Shown: one piece after another, positions 10,754-20,396 of the stretch
Numbering within the stretch: position 1 is the first letter of the stretch
Layout of the letters: each line of letters opens with the position of its first letter
Made by a program: the position numbers and the translations under genes
Assembly: GCA_963784575.1 (NCBI GenBank)
Contig: CAWARU010000001.1
Span: 372,001 to 436,000, forward strand
Origin: CAWARU01 sp963784575
GTDB lineage: Bacteria; Pseudomonadota; Gammaproteobacteria; UBA6186; Azoamicaceae
DNA length: 64,000 nucleotides
Reading direction: 5' to 3'
The notes under the pieces: generated by a model
Told to the model about the DNA's origin: nothing
Database searches by the model: none
Seen by the model: only the letters and a program-made list of their open reading frames with translations

Positions 10754-12536
10754 TCATAGCTCCTGTTTGCGGCGTCTCAGATCTAGTTTTAATGTCATTT
10801 TCTATTTTCTTCATATTATCCTGGATCTTTTCTGTCGTTTTCTGCTGAACAGAATCTAGGTTAGGGCTGCGATATTTTTTCATAATTTCTTCAAACAGCT
10901 CACTCATGTCAATCTTTGAGAAATCAATCCTTGATAATTCTTCAACAGTAAATCCACGGCAATTAGGATTTTCAGCAGTTCCCCAATCCAACCCAATCTG
11001 CGGCCTTCCCTGTTCCTGAAGAAGTCTTGAAAACTTTGTTCCAAAACAACAATAGCTGGTCTTTTTTCTAATACAAACTCCCAATTTCTTTTCAGCACAA
11101 TAAGTTCCGATAAATCTACAAAGATTTTTCTCCCGCATCTTAGCAAGCAACTTCTCATCTTCTGAACAATTCGATAAATGTAATGAAACACCCCAGCCTC
11201 TCATACCACCGCAACAATCCTTAAAGGAGATACAATGTCTATTGCATTGCTGATTACTGCCCTTAAAAATCTCAAATGCACCTAATGATTGCTGAGCTCG
11301 AATGTCATCCTGTATTTCTTTTAACATCGCCAAACGCGAAACGACATCCAACATTTCATCATTGGCCTGATAAGAGGCATCTTGGCAATTACCTGTCAAA
11401 CAAAAGATATTTGAAACCTCTGTATGTGGTCTTTGAATTCTATCGGGAGGACATTCATAGGTTTGTTCGTACATCCAACATCTACCCTGTCTTTGTTCTT
11501 TGCATCTTGACGCAACTTGATGACAGCCTTTTGTTCGAAGCGCTGAACAATCGTCTTTAATCATTTTGCAATGGTAGATTTGTTTATATTGCCAGCAATC
11601 TTTATAGACCTTATAACCATTTATGGTGCGTGTTTCAGGTCCCTGTGTGCAAATTTTTTCTCCATACCTGCACTGACCTTGATTCACCATTTCTTCCAAA
11701 TTATCACAATAGGAGATCCACTGATCAGTTCCTTCACCTTCATAAGTATCATGTTCAAATTCTATCGAGATGCGAGTGACTGGATTACAGGTTTTTCCGT
11801 AGTTATCATGAATAGTTTCTCGATTTGTATTGACAACACTTCTCAACCAATACTTTTGTACTCTAAGACAATCCATGTTATGTTTTGTCCCAGTTGCAGC
11901 ATCGATTGCCTCGAACGTTGGGCAGACATTCTGACGAAATGTAGTGGGATCAATATCATAGTCGCGAGTTGAAACGGGTAGATGTCCAATACCATCCCTA
12001 AAACAACCCGCTTTTCGAACAAGATCTGCATAATTAACTGTTAAAGTAAGTCGCTTCAAAAGTACCTGGGGAACAACAGATCTCTCTTGATAACATTCGT
12101 AGGTAACATCTTCTCCTCCCTCTTCACAAGTCATCACTTTCGGAGTATCCTTTTCAATCTTCGCCCCTACTTCCTTAATTTCTAGAGAATTTTCTGCCGT
12201 GACCTTTGGATCAGAAAATAAAGGATCGGTTTTGGCATCTAATTTATATCGTGGCCTATTTTGGGAACTCTCCATCATAGCTTTTCCAGCTTCAGAGCTT
12301 CTTAATTCGTTGTGAATGGCTCCTTGAAAATTGCCGCCACTATCTAAAGAAGCTGGGCTTGGGTTATCCGTTGCAAATCCAGGCACCCTATCATGGTCGA
12401 TTTTGCCTTGGGTTTGTTGAATAGCGGAAGGTTTCTGACCTTCTGCAAATACTGAACCTTGATTGTGAGCGTCTTCCATAGAGGCCTTCACTCCATGGGT
12501 TATGAAGCATAGAATCAATAGAGATAGTCTCTTCAT
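10734..12536 (-). CDS. traN: F-type TraN, outer-membrane mating-pair stabilisation protein
   Basis: TraN is an outer-membrane protein that stabilises mating pairs by contacting recipient surface proteins. This intact 600-aa copy has a signal peptide (residues 1-18), a variable Ser/Gln-rich N-terminal region, then a very Cys-rich core from about residue 135 (for example MTCEEGGEDVTYECY, ICTQGPETRTINGYKVYKDCWQY, CHQVASRCKEQRQGRCWMYEQTYEC) with the repeated C-x-C spacing seen in TraN. The tail is helical and charged. The start overlaps the trbC stop (ATGA). The variable N-terminal part is where recipient specificity is expected. Confidence 0.93.
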   Translation of the reverse strand: MKRLSLLILCFITHGVKASMEDAHNQGSVFAEGQKPSAIQQTQGKIDHDRVPGFATDNPSPASLDSGGNFQGAIHNELRSSEAGKAMMESSQNRPRYKLDAKTDPLFSDPKVTAENSLEIKEVGAKIEKDTPKVMTCEEGGEDVTYECYQERSVVPQVLLKRLTLTVNYADLVRKAGCFRDGIGHLPVSTRDYDIDPTTFRQNVCPTFEAIDAATGTKHNMDCLRVQKYWLRSVVNTNRETIHDNYGKTCNPVTRISIEFEHDTYEGEGTDQWISYCDNLEEMVNQGQCRYGEKICTQGPETRTINGYKVYKDCWQYKQIYHCKMIKDDCSALRTKGCHQVASRCKEQRQGRCWMYEQTYECPPDRIQRPHTEVSNIFCLTGNCQDASYQANDEMLDVVSRLAMLKEIQDDIRAQQSLGAFEIFKGSNQQCNRHCISFKDCCGGMRGWGVSLHLSNCSEDEKLLAKMREKNLCRFIGTYCAEKKLGVCIRKKTSYCCFGTKFSRLLQEQGRPQIGLDWGTAENPNCRGFTVEELSRIDFSKIDMSELFEEIMKKYRSPNLDSVQQKTTEKIQDNMKKIENDIKTRSETPQTGAMNDSKTF

Positions 12537-13093
12537 GATTCTTCCTCAAATTTCTTCTGTGCATAAGACAAAGAGACATTTCCTTTTATTTTAAAGGGTT
12601 CTTTTTCTTTTACCGCAACAAAGGTAGGTACTTCTTTAATCTCATACTTCTCAAACAAATTAGGATCTATTTGAACCGATATTCCTAAATCTTGAAATGC
12701 AGCGGCCGTCTCCTTAAAGCTATTATTTTTTAAGCCGCGGATTATTAGACCAGAATTATTTTTCTCTGCTTCACTGAATAAGCTTTTTAAACTTTCCCTA
12801 GGCATTGATAATGAAACGAATACTAAAACCGACTTGCTATTGATATTTTTGTCTTCGCTTGATTCTTGCATTGAACTTTTTGAACATGTTAAGGCTTGTT
12901 CCTTATTTGCTTCAGCGAAGAATGTAGATATTTTGAACTCGGCATCATTTTTGATATTATTTGCTTCATCCAAGTAAGAATTCATTTGACATTGGTTTTT
13001 ATTAACCCAGCCTGCCACTTCCTTCTCACTTTCAGAAGCAAGAACGGGATTAGCCAAAAACACTGTGAACAACCAAATCACAATAGGCAGCAA
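12533..13093 (-). CDS. trbC: F-type pilus assembly protein TrbC
   Basis: TrbC is a periplasmic protein that pairs with TraW in F-pilus assembly. The product shows a signal peptide (PIVIWLFTVFLANPVLA), a charged linker, then the conserved TrbC domain: VFVSLSMPRESLKSLFSEAEK, a GLIIRGLKNNSFKET segment and IDPNLFEKYEIKEVPTFVAV, a thioredoxin-like layout without the cysteine pair. I take the start as TTG 13093, because GGAGGAA lies about 7 bases upstream inside the end of traU. A TTG at 13108 is in frame but has no such site. The traN start overlaps its stop. Confidence 0.9.
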   Translation of the reverse strand: MLPIVIWLFTVFLANPVLASESEKEVAGWVNKNQCQMNSYLDEANNIKNDAEFKISTFFAEANKEQALTCSKSSMQESSEDKNINSKSVLVFVSLSMPRESLKSLFSEAEKNNSGLIIRGLKNNSFKETAAAFQDLGISVQIDPNLFEKYEIKEVPTFVAVKEKEPFKIKGNVSLSYAQKKFEEES

Positions 13094-14082
13094 TTTCTCT
13101 TCCTCCAAATCAAATAACCAAAATCTTCCCCTTTATAAGGAAATTCTTTTCCTGACCCCCATAGCATTTCAGAGCGTCCTAAGGGCTGGCATCCCTTTGT
13201 AGATGGAATGGGGTACACCATTTGCGTTTTATATTGAGTTTTACGAATAATTGGCATAGGATATTTGCTGCAAAATGCATCTTTCCCCATATATCCCCAG
13301 AGAAGAAACTCTCGATGCAGTTTTGCTATCATTCTTTGTGTGGCTAATAGGCTTGCCTGTACCCCTCCTACATGTGTACTGATACTTCCAGAAAATGGAT
13401 AAAGGCTTCCTTGGCAACCGCCACACCAAAACAGAGCGTCCATTGGAAATCCGCTCGATGCAGCGACACAATCAGCCGCACAAGCGGCTTGAGCAATGGG
13501 ATTGGCAAATAGGATAGCCTCTGGATTTATAATGAAGTTTGTTTCGTCATCATTCCAAAAGGGATCTAATTCTGTAAGATAAGCAATATCGAAGCCATGC
13601 TTCTCAATACAAATAAAATCGACTAAAAGCTCTAGCCAATAGATGACTGGGTAAACATACCAATGGACTTGATAAAAACTATGCTTTAAGGCCCTTTGAT
13701 TACCTGATCCCCTAGCCACACTGCCAGCCCCCTTGGCCTCACCACCGGGGCTGGCTATCTTGATGCCCCCCATATTGACCAAACAATAGGGTGTCCGAGT
13801 AACATCCACCAAACGGACAGGTTCCCAAAAAGAGATGGGGATGCCAGGGACTGGAAATGGTATAGGTGGTCTTGGGCAGGCACAAATAAAAGTTCGAGGA
13901 TTAGACGTATCCTCTCTTCCCCCGGTCACGTTAATCCCGCCAATCGTAATAGGAAAAAGGCAACTCCAACAAATATCTCTGATTGGATTGACAAACTTGC
14001 CTTGACATTTTGCTTCTAGGGGCGGGCTCAATATTGAGCTAATAAATATTAGGGTGAAGGAAGGCAGGATCAAATGTTTCAT
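13078..14082 (-). CDS. traU: F-type conjugal transfer protein TraU
   Basis: TraU (334 aa) is an exported Cys-rich protein needed for F-type DNA transfer and pilus assembly. A signal peptide covers residues 1-24. The family pattern follows: CQGKFVNPIRDICWSCLFPITIGG, a proline-rich ICACPRPPIPFPVPGIPISFWEP, VDVTRTPYCLVNMGG, the AACAADCVAASSGFPMDALFWCGGCQGSLYP core, and the C-terminal KYPMPIIRKTQYKTQMVYP. The reading frame is complete and of normal length. It starts inside the traW stop (ATGA) and overlaps trbC. Confidence 0.96.
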   Translation of the reverse strand: MKHLILPSFTLIFISSILSPPLEAKCQGKFVNPIRDICWSCLFPITIGGINVTGGREDTSNPRTFICACPRPPIPFPVPGIPISFWEPVRLVDVTRTPYCLVNMGGIKIASPGGEAKGAGSVARGSGNQRALKHSFYQVHWYVYPVIYWLELLVDFICIEKHGFDIAYLTELDPFWNDDETNFIINPEAILFANPIAQAACAADCVAASSGFPMDALFWCGGCQGSLYPFSGSISTHVGGVQASLLATQRMIAKLHREFLLWGYMGKDAFCSKYPMPIIRKTQYKTQMVYPIPSTKGCQPLGRSEMLWGSGKEFPYKGEDFGYLIWRKRNCCLL

Positions 14083-14690
14083 TTTTCTGCCTCCAAGTTT
14101 ATTTCGGAAACAACTAACATTTTATCCTCTTGCTCCACTCGAGCCGGAACCTGTTTTATACCAAGTTTTTTGACTATGACTCCTCCTTGATCAAAATAGA
14201 TTGGCATCTCAAATGATTTCATTAGATCAAATGGTGAGCCCTCCACCAAAATGATTTTGGGTTTTAAATGAATATATTTTTTAGACCAGTTTACCTGCTC
14301 TAAATCGTCTCCATTTATGAATAACAATGGTTGTTTTAAGCTGTGCAATTCTAAAGGGTTAAGCTTTGTACCTGCTTTATGAAATACAGTTCCTTTATGA
14401 TCTTTTAAGTCATAAGGTACCGTGATCGATGGATCGTAATAAAACCTTCTAGCTTCTTTAGTCTTCGTTAATCCAATAACGCCTGGTCTCTGAACACTTT
14501 TTACTACTTTTTCAGCAATAGATTTCTGGTGCTTCTCCAATTCACCATTGGATTCAAGCTGAGCCAATTTACCTTGAATGAAAGCTAATAAATTTTCTTC
14601 TAAAATAGGAAAGGTCTCACCAAAAGTCCCTAAATCTTTTGCCGAGATTGTCGAACTATATACTAGAATTAATAACATTAACTTTTTCAT
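14079..14690 (-). CDS. traW: F-type pilus assembly protein TraW
   Basis: TraW is a periplasmic partner of TrbC and TraU. The 203-aa protein has a signal peptide (KKLMLLILVYSSTISA), then KDLGTFGETFPILEENLLAFI, a heptad-like helical stretch, and the conserved RRFYYDPSITVPYDLKDHKGTVFHKAGTKLNPL region. A later FINGDD segment and a strand-rich C-terminus follow, with YFDQGGVIVKKLGIKQVPARVEQ matching the TraW/TrbC-like end. It lies 3 bp downstream of the peptidase gene and overlaps traU by 4 bp. It appears intact. Confidence 0.94.
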   Translation of the reverse strand: MKKLMLLILVYSSTISAKDLGTFGETFPILEENLLAFIQGKLAQLESNGELEKHQKSIAEKVVKSVQRPGVIGLTKTKEARRFYYDPSITVPYDLKDHKGTVFHKAGTKLNPLELHSLKQPLLFINGDDLEQVNWSKKYIHLKPKIILVEGSPFDLMKSFEMPIYFDQGGVIVKKLGIKQVPARVEQEDKMLVVSEINLEAEK

Positions 14691-14693
14691 AGC

Positions 14694-15180
14694 TTAAATT
14701 AATGGAATTACCTTGCCCTCTAGAGAATTCAAAGGCACTAAACCAAGCTCATGATAGCGAGAATCAAAGCTAGACTTATGCTCTGAATACACAAAAACAT
14801 ACCCTTTAGGAATTACTTGCGCTTCGATTGGGGTTAGGACTCGCTCATTCTTCGATATTGATTTCTGAAAACCTATTTTTTGGCTGCCAACCCATAAACA
14901 TTGCCGTTTGTCATACCAAATTTTGTCACCCTCGACACCTGCGATTTTTTTAATAATGTTTTTGCCATACCATTTGCTATAAACAAGGCTATAATCATCT
15001 AACCCTGGCTTATATAATTTCAGATGTAAAAAATAGTGTTTTGGATGAGAATCAGTTTCACTTACCACTATTTGAATGCAACAAGATAATAGAAGAATTA
15101 TTCCAAAGCCAATAATAAAGCCAACACCACCAAAAAAGACATTCTTAAACCTGCCAAAAGAACGAATGACTTCACTCATG
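14694..15180 (-). CDS. S26-family (TraF/LepB-like) signal peptidase of the tra operon
   Basis: This is an inner-membrane serine protease of the S26 family. ATG 15180 is chosen over 15230 because GGAGAC lies 4-9 bases upstream and overlaps the end of trbI. The product is 161 aa with one membrane span at about residues 15-38. The putative nucleophile is S44 in TDSHPKHY, matching the SxPxGxY layout of conjugative TraF peptidases. The general base is K77 or K78 in NIIKKIAGVEGD, and SSFDSRYHELGLVP is the family C-terminal box. F lacks such a gene between trbI and traW, but related plasmids and Legionella elements have one. It probably matures the pilin or another exported Tra protein. Confidence 0.85.
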
Positions 15181-15516
15181 CACGTCTCCGGGTTCCACCT
15201 TAATAAAGTCCTCGGTATAATCGAGAACATTGCTAGATAAAACAGCGGCTTTGCTAAGTAAAATGATTTTTCGTTTTGCTGTAAACTCTTGAACGCTGGC
15301 TCGAATATTTTCTATAATGACACGAAGTTTTTCAGGAGGAACATCACCCTTAGGATAATTTTTTGCAAGCTTTTGCGCCTCTATAGCAACAAGTTTCTGA
15401 ATATCGACTGTGCCAATCTCAGGAGATTTCATTATAAATCTGACATTAAAGATAAAAGATACTAAAAATATCAGCAATAAAAGTAATAACCATTGCATTT
15501 TGATGTTAATGATCAT
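15172..15516 (-). CDS. trbI: F-type TrbI
   Basis: TrbI-type proteins are small inner-membrane proteins that influence pilus extension and retraction. This one has 114 aa, an N-terminal membrane anchor at residues 8-29 (LLLLLLIFLVSFIF), then a helical periplasmic part with VDIQKLVAIEAQKLAK and an alternating-charge pattern. It starts in the last codons of traC (ATGA overlap at 15513-15516) and its end carries the ribosome site of the peptidase gene, so translation is tightly coupled. The order C-trbI-W matches F. Confidence 0.85.
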   Translation of the reverse strand: MIINIKMQWLLLLLLIFLVSFIFNVRFIMKSPEIGTVDIQKLVAIEAQKLAKNYPKGDVPPEKLRVIIENIRASVQEFTAKRKIILLSKAAVLSSNVLDYTEDFIKVEPGDVHE

Positions 15517-18000
15517 TTTTGAGCCTCCCTATTTCCTAAAATATGTTCTAACGCCTGTTCTAAAGTAAAACCTTGATCACGCAACGATTGCACCATGGCA
15601 TAATCTTTTGCTTTGGTTGAATATAGAAGTTGTGAATACGGATCAATAAGAGTCGGCCAATTGCATAGCCCGATGAGCCATAAATCATCACTTCTGCATA
15701 TTGGCCTTGTTTCGTTTTAACCGATTTCAATTGTGATTCCATCATTGGGGTTAAGGATATTCGATTAGTTTTCTTGAGCTGTTCTATGGATTCGGTTTTT
15801 TGAGACAACAAACACATCCAATCGCTATTATCAAATGCTGCCTGTGCACCAGCGTTAACAAAAAAATCATTAATACTTTGAGTACCTACAACAAGGGAGC
15901 CATTGTATTTTCGAAGTCTACGAGCCAAGGTCTCAATAAATACGCCACCTTGAGAACCTCTTAATAAATCCCACGCCTCATCAAAAACAATATTGAAGGG
16001 TGTCAATCGATCACCTAGAAACATCCTATTGGTGATATTAATAATCATCATTTGCACTACAACTGACTGAAGATCTTTACGTTCCTTAAGTTCTTCTAAT
16101 TCAATAACAACTAGAGTATTTTCTAAATTTACAGTCGATGAGCCCATTAAAAAATTTTCCATAGGCACCCTCACTCGTATAAGGGAACAGCATGGTTCCT
16201 AAATCTTGAGCCTTCTTATCATCATGTTTCAGAAGAAATTGAGCGATATGGTAATAGTTGAATTATTTTTATGAGTTTTCCAAGTCTCAAGCATCGCTTG
16301 TTCCAATAAAGCTGCTTCCATATCATCGACACCTTTGGTTGGTGCTGCCATTAGCATTAATACCGGTTTAAGCATTGATAATCCATCTTGAGCTGCTTCG
16401 CTGTCGTTCACAGGCAAAGTACTAAAAGGATTCAAACATAGTGCTGATTTTGCTTTAAATTCTATGAATTGACCTCCTAGTAAAAAACAAGTCTTCTCAA
16501 AGCTTCTCCCTACATCCAGAACAAATACTTTGCCACCCAAACCTAAAGTGGTGGTCATCAATTCCTGCATAAAAACCGACTTACCTGAACCAGACCGTCC
16601 TACCACACAGACGTTATAGTTCCCAGCATTATTATCAAAAGGATACCAAGTCATAATCTGGCCTCGACGACCACCAAAAATCATGCCAGGGGTTGAAGTA
16701 CCTCTCCATTCTCCTTGCAAGGGTAAAAGATTAGCCGCTTCTGTGGACAAGGTAGTCTTCATTTTTTTAAAATATAGAAGTGACTTTACTCTATCTTCAG
16801 ACCACATCATTGGAAATGAACCGATAAAAATGGGTAAATGAAGCAGATTATTTGCTTGCAGTCGCCATTCTTTACTGCGATATAGATTGAGTAAAATCTG
16901 CTCTGCCATCGGCATGGTTTCTTCTTTAGCAAAAAGAATCACATTCAATTGGGTTTGAAAAATCCGTCTCACCTTTTCCAAGCATTTGACGAATAAATTT
17001 TAGTTCTTCGGCTTCTTCTACAATGGATGGCAAAAATTTACCTAGGGTGAATTAGCTTGGCGCTCCACATAGGTTGCTTTTGCAATAACTTTCGCCTTAG
17101 GCTTATCTTGTTTAGGGATGTGGATGCCATAATGAATGATAAAGGGACAGGGAATTTGTGCATTGTCTCTGTCATCATCCCCAATTAATTGACCCATAGC
17201 ATGCAGACGACCAAATATGAGGCGATTGCACAGCTTGATAGGTTCTTATTTTGATTTCTCCCAATCGTAAGGATAAATCTTTTTGATTGACCATCAAATT
17301 AGTTTCAGGATTTTGTAATTGATTAGAAATTTTAATTTTCTGGATCCCATCGTCTTTGAAATGGTTTCAAATCATTGATGTCCATATTTAAAATGCGACT
17401 CACCGTATTAATAAGCTCTGTGGCTCCCCAGGCAAAAACAGGGAGCCCAAGCATTTCAAGGGTAGTTTTTAATTGATTCTGTAGCTGGACAATACTTTCC
17501 AAAATGACCGGGTTGGTTCCTAGATTTTTTTGTGAATAAGCTATAAAACATCTGAAATTGCGTAAGCAATATGGGCTATGCGGAGAATGAAAGGCCATCT
17601 GCTTCAAATAAGCTGTTCTCCTTTCTGCCAAATTTCTCATCATGTCGCTTTTACGCATTTCCTTCCATTGATCACAAAGCTCTTCGATATAAGGATCTGC
17701 CCAAAGTATCACTTGCAGACTGCTTCCCTCAGGTAAGGTATTTTGAAATAAGCCATCGACTTCCTTCTGCATTTCTTCTGAGGCTCCGACCAACGTAGGA
17801 GTTTCTAATACAAAACCAACACTATCCGAGTTGAAAAACAATCGATATTTTTCATCAAAAGTTTCATAAGGGAATAAATCAGCGATTTTTGGATACTTGG
17901 TGAAAAAATCAGAAATTTCTGATAAATAGTGGGAGCGGCAATTATCAAATTGCTTTTCCCCTAAAAAATCTAATACTTTTTCGCCGATTTTTGATAACAT
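15513..18000 (-). pseudogene. traC: F-type TraC (VirB4-family ATPase), multiply frameshifted
   Basis: TraC is the VirB4-like ATPase that powers F-pilus assembly. Clear fragments occur in order but in changing frames. The N-terminal third (18000-17332) ends PFQRRWDPEN. A middle part at 17330-16985 is readable only in three successive frames (SNQLQNPETNLMVNQKDLSLRLG, then IFGRLHAMGQLIGDDDRDNAQIPCPF, then LGKFLPSIVEEAEEL). The ATPase segment is 16981-16229, with Walker A GRSGSGKS and LDVGRSFEKTC. A short bridge reads FPYTSEGAYGKFF. The C-terminal part (about 16160-15640) has NIVFDEAWDLL and VVGTQS, and after one more shift DPYSQLLYSTKAKDYAM to the stop at 15513. That is at least seven indels in 2.5 kb. 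The restored length (about 829 aa) is near that of F TraC. As read it cannot make a working ATPase. Confidence 0.9.
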
Positions 18001-18391
18001 TTAACTCTTCTCTAACAATTGCCAATATCCAGGCTTAATTACCGTATGAATCACTGAGGCCTCATGGAAATTACCTTGTTCATCTTGATAGGGTGCAATC
18101 CACACCCTAAGATGCTGCTCACTCACTCTTTGAATCATCCCCTCATCTCCCATAACAATAGGACTTGGTGATTGCCCTTGAGATGAATACAGCGGTTTTG
18201 GCAACTCCTTATCTTCGACGTAGCTTTTTAATTGCCCCTTATCCACCATGTGATTCACTTCACTGATGGATTTACACCCCACTCCTTTCTCATATTTACA
18301 ATCAAATTCATTGGAATAAATTGAACAAGCCGATAAATTAACCGTACTCCAAATATAAAAACTGCTCTGAATACAATTTAATTCTGTTCAT
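18001..18391 (-). pseudogene. traV: F-type lipoprotein TraV, N-terminus frameshifted
   Basis: TraV is the outer-membrane lipoprotein that, with TraK and TraB, forms the F core complex. The C-terminal frame (to 18001) reads GVGCKSISEVNHM ... VWIAPYQDEQGNFHEASVIHTVIKPG, typical of TraV. Upstream in the same frame lies a lipobox-like VNLSAC followed by SIYSNEFDCKYEKG, the expected mature N-terminus, but no start codon is available there. ATG 18391, preceded by GGAGGG inside the end of traB, is the natural start. Its frame (MNRIKLYSEQFLYLEYG) stops before the lipobox. One indel between about 18340 and 18385 would join them. A shorter start within the mature part would lose lipidation. Confidence 0.7.
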
Positions 18392-18395
18392 AAAC

Positions 18396-19653
18396 TTATT
18401 TCCCTCCATTTGGTGTCCATAGACTTTGTGATTTACCTTCATCTATGGTTTGAACTTGTTGAAAACGCTTTTGATCATTTGTTCGGCTTAAGGTTTGACG
18501 TAATACACTGTCTGTAAAATCCGTACCTTGCGTGAATACAATGTCTGCTTTCCTGCCAGCGGCCACTTGTATAACTGGTTGCAATTGTTCGGCTCGTTTA
18601 ATATAAAATTCTGCATACTTATCCAAAGCCCCTCCCGCACCAGTCGCAGCACTCTGTTTAACATTTCCTGTGCACTTAAAGGGTTAGTCTGGGCTAGGCC
18701 AGCTGTAGGTGAAAAAACCACAGGCTGCCGTGATTGGCCCAGGAAGTTGCCGACACTGCTGAAAAAGCCGCCTAGCATGGCATTCCGCAAGCTTTCTGTT
18801 GAGCGGTCAACCAATCGGCCCCTTAAACCAGCTCGGCCATCTTCTCCTGCCACATAGCCTTGGACATTCATTTCCAATACTTCACCAGTCTTTCTTTCAA
18901 CACAGGTTAATTTCTCTAAACGCATAAAGACCCGCTCACTTGACAAATCCCCATAGCAAGCTGCCAAAGCATGGCAATCTTCGAGGTCTGAACGAAATTT
19001 CCTTGGCAAAGTGCCGGGGCTAATTAAGCGCAATAGGACAGGTCTTGGATCACTTGATGCCTGTATCGAGGTACTCGCGTCCACGCCTCCCAATAAAACC
19101 ACCTTAGCAAAGGCACCAGCCGGAATGGTGTTATCCGTGGTCTTTAATAATTTGGAATTTCGACCTTGATGCAAATTAATACTTATCTTTTGTAAGGCAT
19201 TAGAACGAAAGGAAGGCTTACATCTTCTTTTTGCTTAACACAAGAAAATGAATCATTTACCGTTGGTGGCGTTGGGAGCATATTTGTACCCACGGATACG
19301 TTCTGATTATTAGAAAGCTCTTGTCTTAGACTTCCCACCTCGGAGGAAGAACCATTTGAAGCTAATCTGCCTTGTTGTTCTGTAATGGTTGTCTTGAGTA
19401 ATTTATCTAGGGTTCCCTCCAAGGCTTCTAATCGCTTTTGGGTTAATTGAGCTTCCGCTGTGAATTTATGAACCCAGACCTCTTGTGGGTTTACCCTGCT
19501 TGCACCTGTATTAATAGTTTTTTTCGTACTTTTTTTCTCTTCAACAGGGCGGTTGTTGATAAGCATTGTTATTGAGAACAAAATAAGAAGCCCCAATATA
19601 ACAATTGATCCCCATAAAAGTTGCGTTTGCTTAGCCTTAATCTTAGATAGCAT
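18396..19653 (-). pseudogene. traB: F-type TraB (VirB10-like core protein), frameshifted twice
   Basis: TraB spans the inner membrane and periplasm as the VirB10-like part of the core complex. The N-terminal frame (19653-19183) shows a membrane span (LLWGSIVILGLLILFSITML), a coiled-coil-prone segment (LTQKRLEALEGTLDKLLK) and a Pro-rich stretch, then stops at LPFVLMPYKR. A one-base shift gives ALQKISINLHQGRNSK and continues into the TraB core (IPAGAFAKVVLLGGVDASTS ... SSDPRPVLLRLI ... MNVQGYVAGEDGRAGLRGRLVDR). Near 18655-18670 a second shift is needed to reach ATGAGGALDKYAEFYIKRAEQLQPVIQV and the stop at 18396. Rejoined length is about 419 aa. The traV ribosome site lies in its last codons. 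Confidence 0.87.
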
Positions 19654-19655
19654 CT

Positions 19656-20396
19656 TTAAAGTCTCGTTAAAACGTAAAGATAAGTTTTGCGATCATCGCG
19701 CAAATTACGATCTTGTATGCAAATTGCAAAATCGCCCTGCTGATAAAAGAGACGTTCATGGATTTCAGCATCACTGTTTTTAGCTTTTACTGACCAAACA
19801 GATACTAGGTACGGACCTGATTGATAGGCCTTTATAAAATTTGTTTTAAACCCTGAAACAGCTTTTCTTGAAGGTTTACTTTTGTTGTAAACGGGTAGAT
19901 CTCCTTTCACCGCCTGTTTCATTATTTGTATAAATTGCTCTTTAGAGGATGCATTATCCACCGAAAGTCCTGGTGCAAATAAACTCTCATAATTTGAAAT
20001 AGATGTTTTTGATTGAGAAGCATTTAAATTCTTTAAAACAATGGTCGCAGCAGTTCCTTCACTGGGGTTTAAGCTTAAGTCCTGGGTAACTCCATTTTCT
20101 GTAATAAGGGTTAAAGATAAGGGCTTAGAGCCGTTTTCAACGGTGGGTTTTATAAAAATTTGTCCCGTTTGATCATCTGTTTGAGTTACAAATGTACCCT
20201 CATCTCCAAAGATATTGACAATCCTATCATTTAACACAGAGACCCGATTCATAGCATCTACTGATATAGTTGCCTCTAACCTTTTACCTTCAGAAACCAT
20301 TAGGGTTTGAGTATTGCTATATGCTGATCCAGATAACACCAAACCCATCGATACTACTGCACACTTACAAAAATTGTGAATATTACGAAGTTTCAT
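19656..20396 (-). CDS. traK: F-type TraK (secretin-like core protein)
   Basis: TraK is the periplasmic VirB9-like/secretin-like protein of the F core complex. The 246-aa product has a signal peptide (about residues 1-28, ending GSAYS), then a beta-rich domain: LEATISVDAMNRVSVLNDRIVNIFGDEGTFVTQTDDQTGQIFIKPTVENGSKPLSL, the normal opening of TraK. The C-terminal half is again beta-rich with GDLPVYNKS and FKTNFIKAYQSGPYLVSVWSV. It overlaps the traE stop by 14 bp and is followed 2 bp later by traB. It is intact. Confidence 0.93.
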   Translation of the reverse strand: MKLRNIHNFCKCAVVSMGLVLSGSAYSNTQTLMVSEGKRLEATISVDAMNRVSVLNDRIVNIFGDEGTFVTQTDDQTGQIFIKPTVENGSKPLSLTLITENGVTQDLSLNPSEGTAATIVLKNLNASQSKTSISNYESLFAPGLSVDNASSKEQFIQIMKQAVKGDLPVYNKSKPSRKAVSGFKTNFIKAYQSGPYLVSVWSVKAKNSDAEIHERLFYQQGDFAICIQDRNLRDDRKTYLYVLTRL

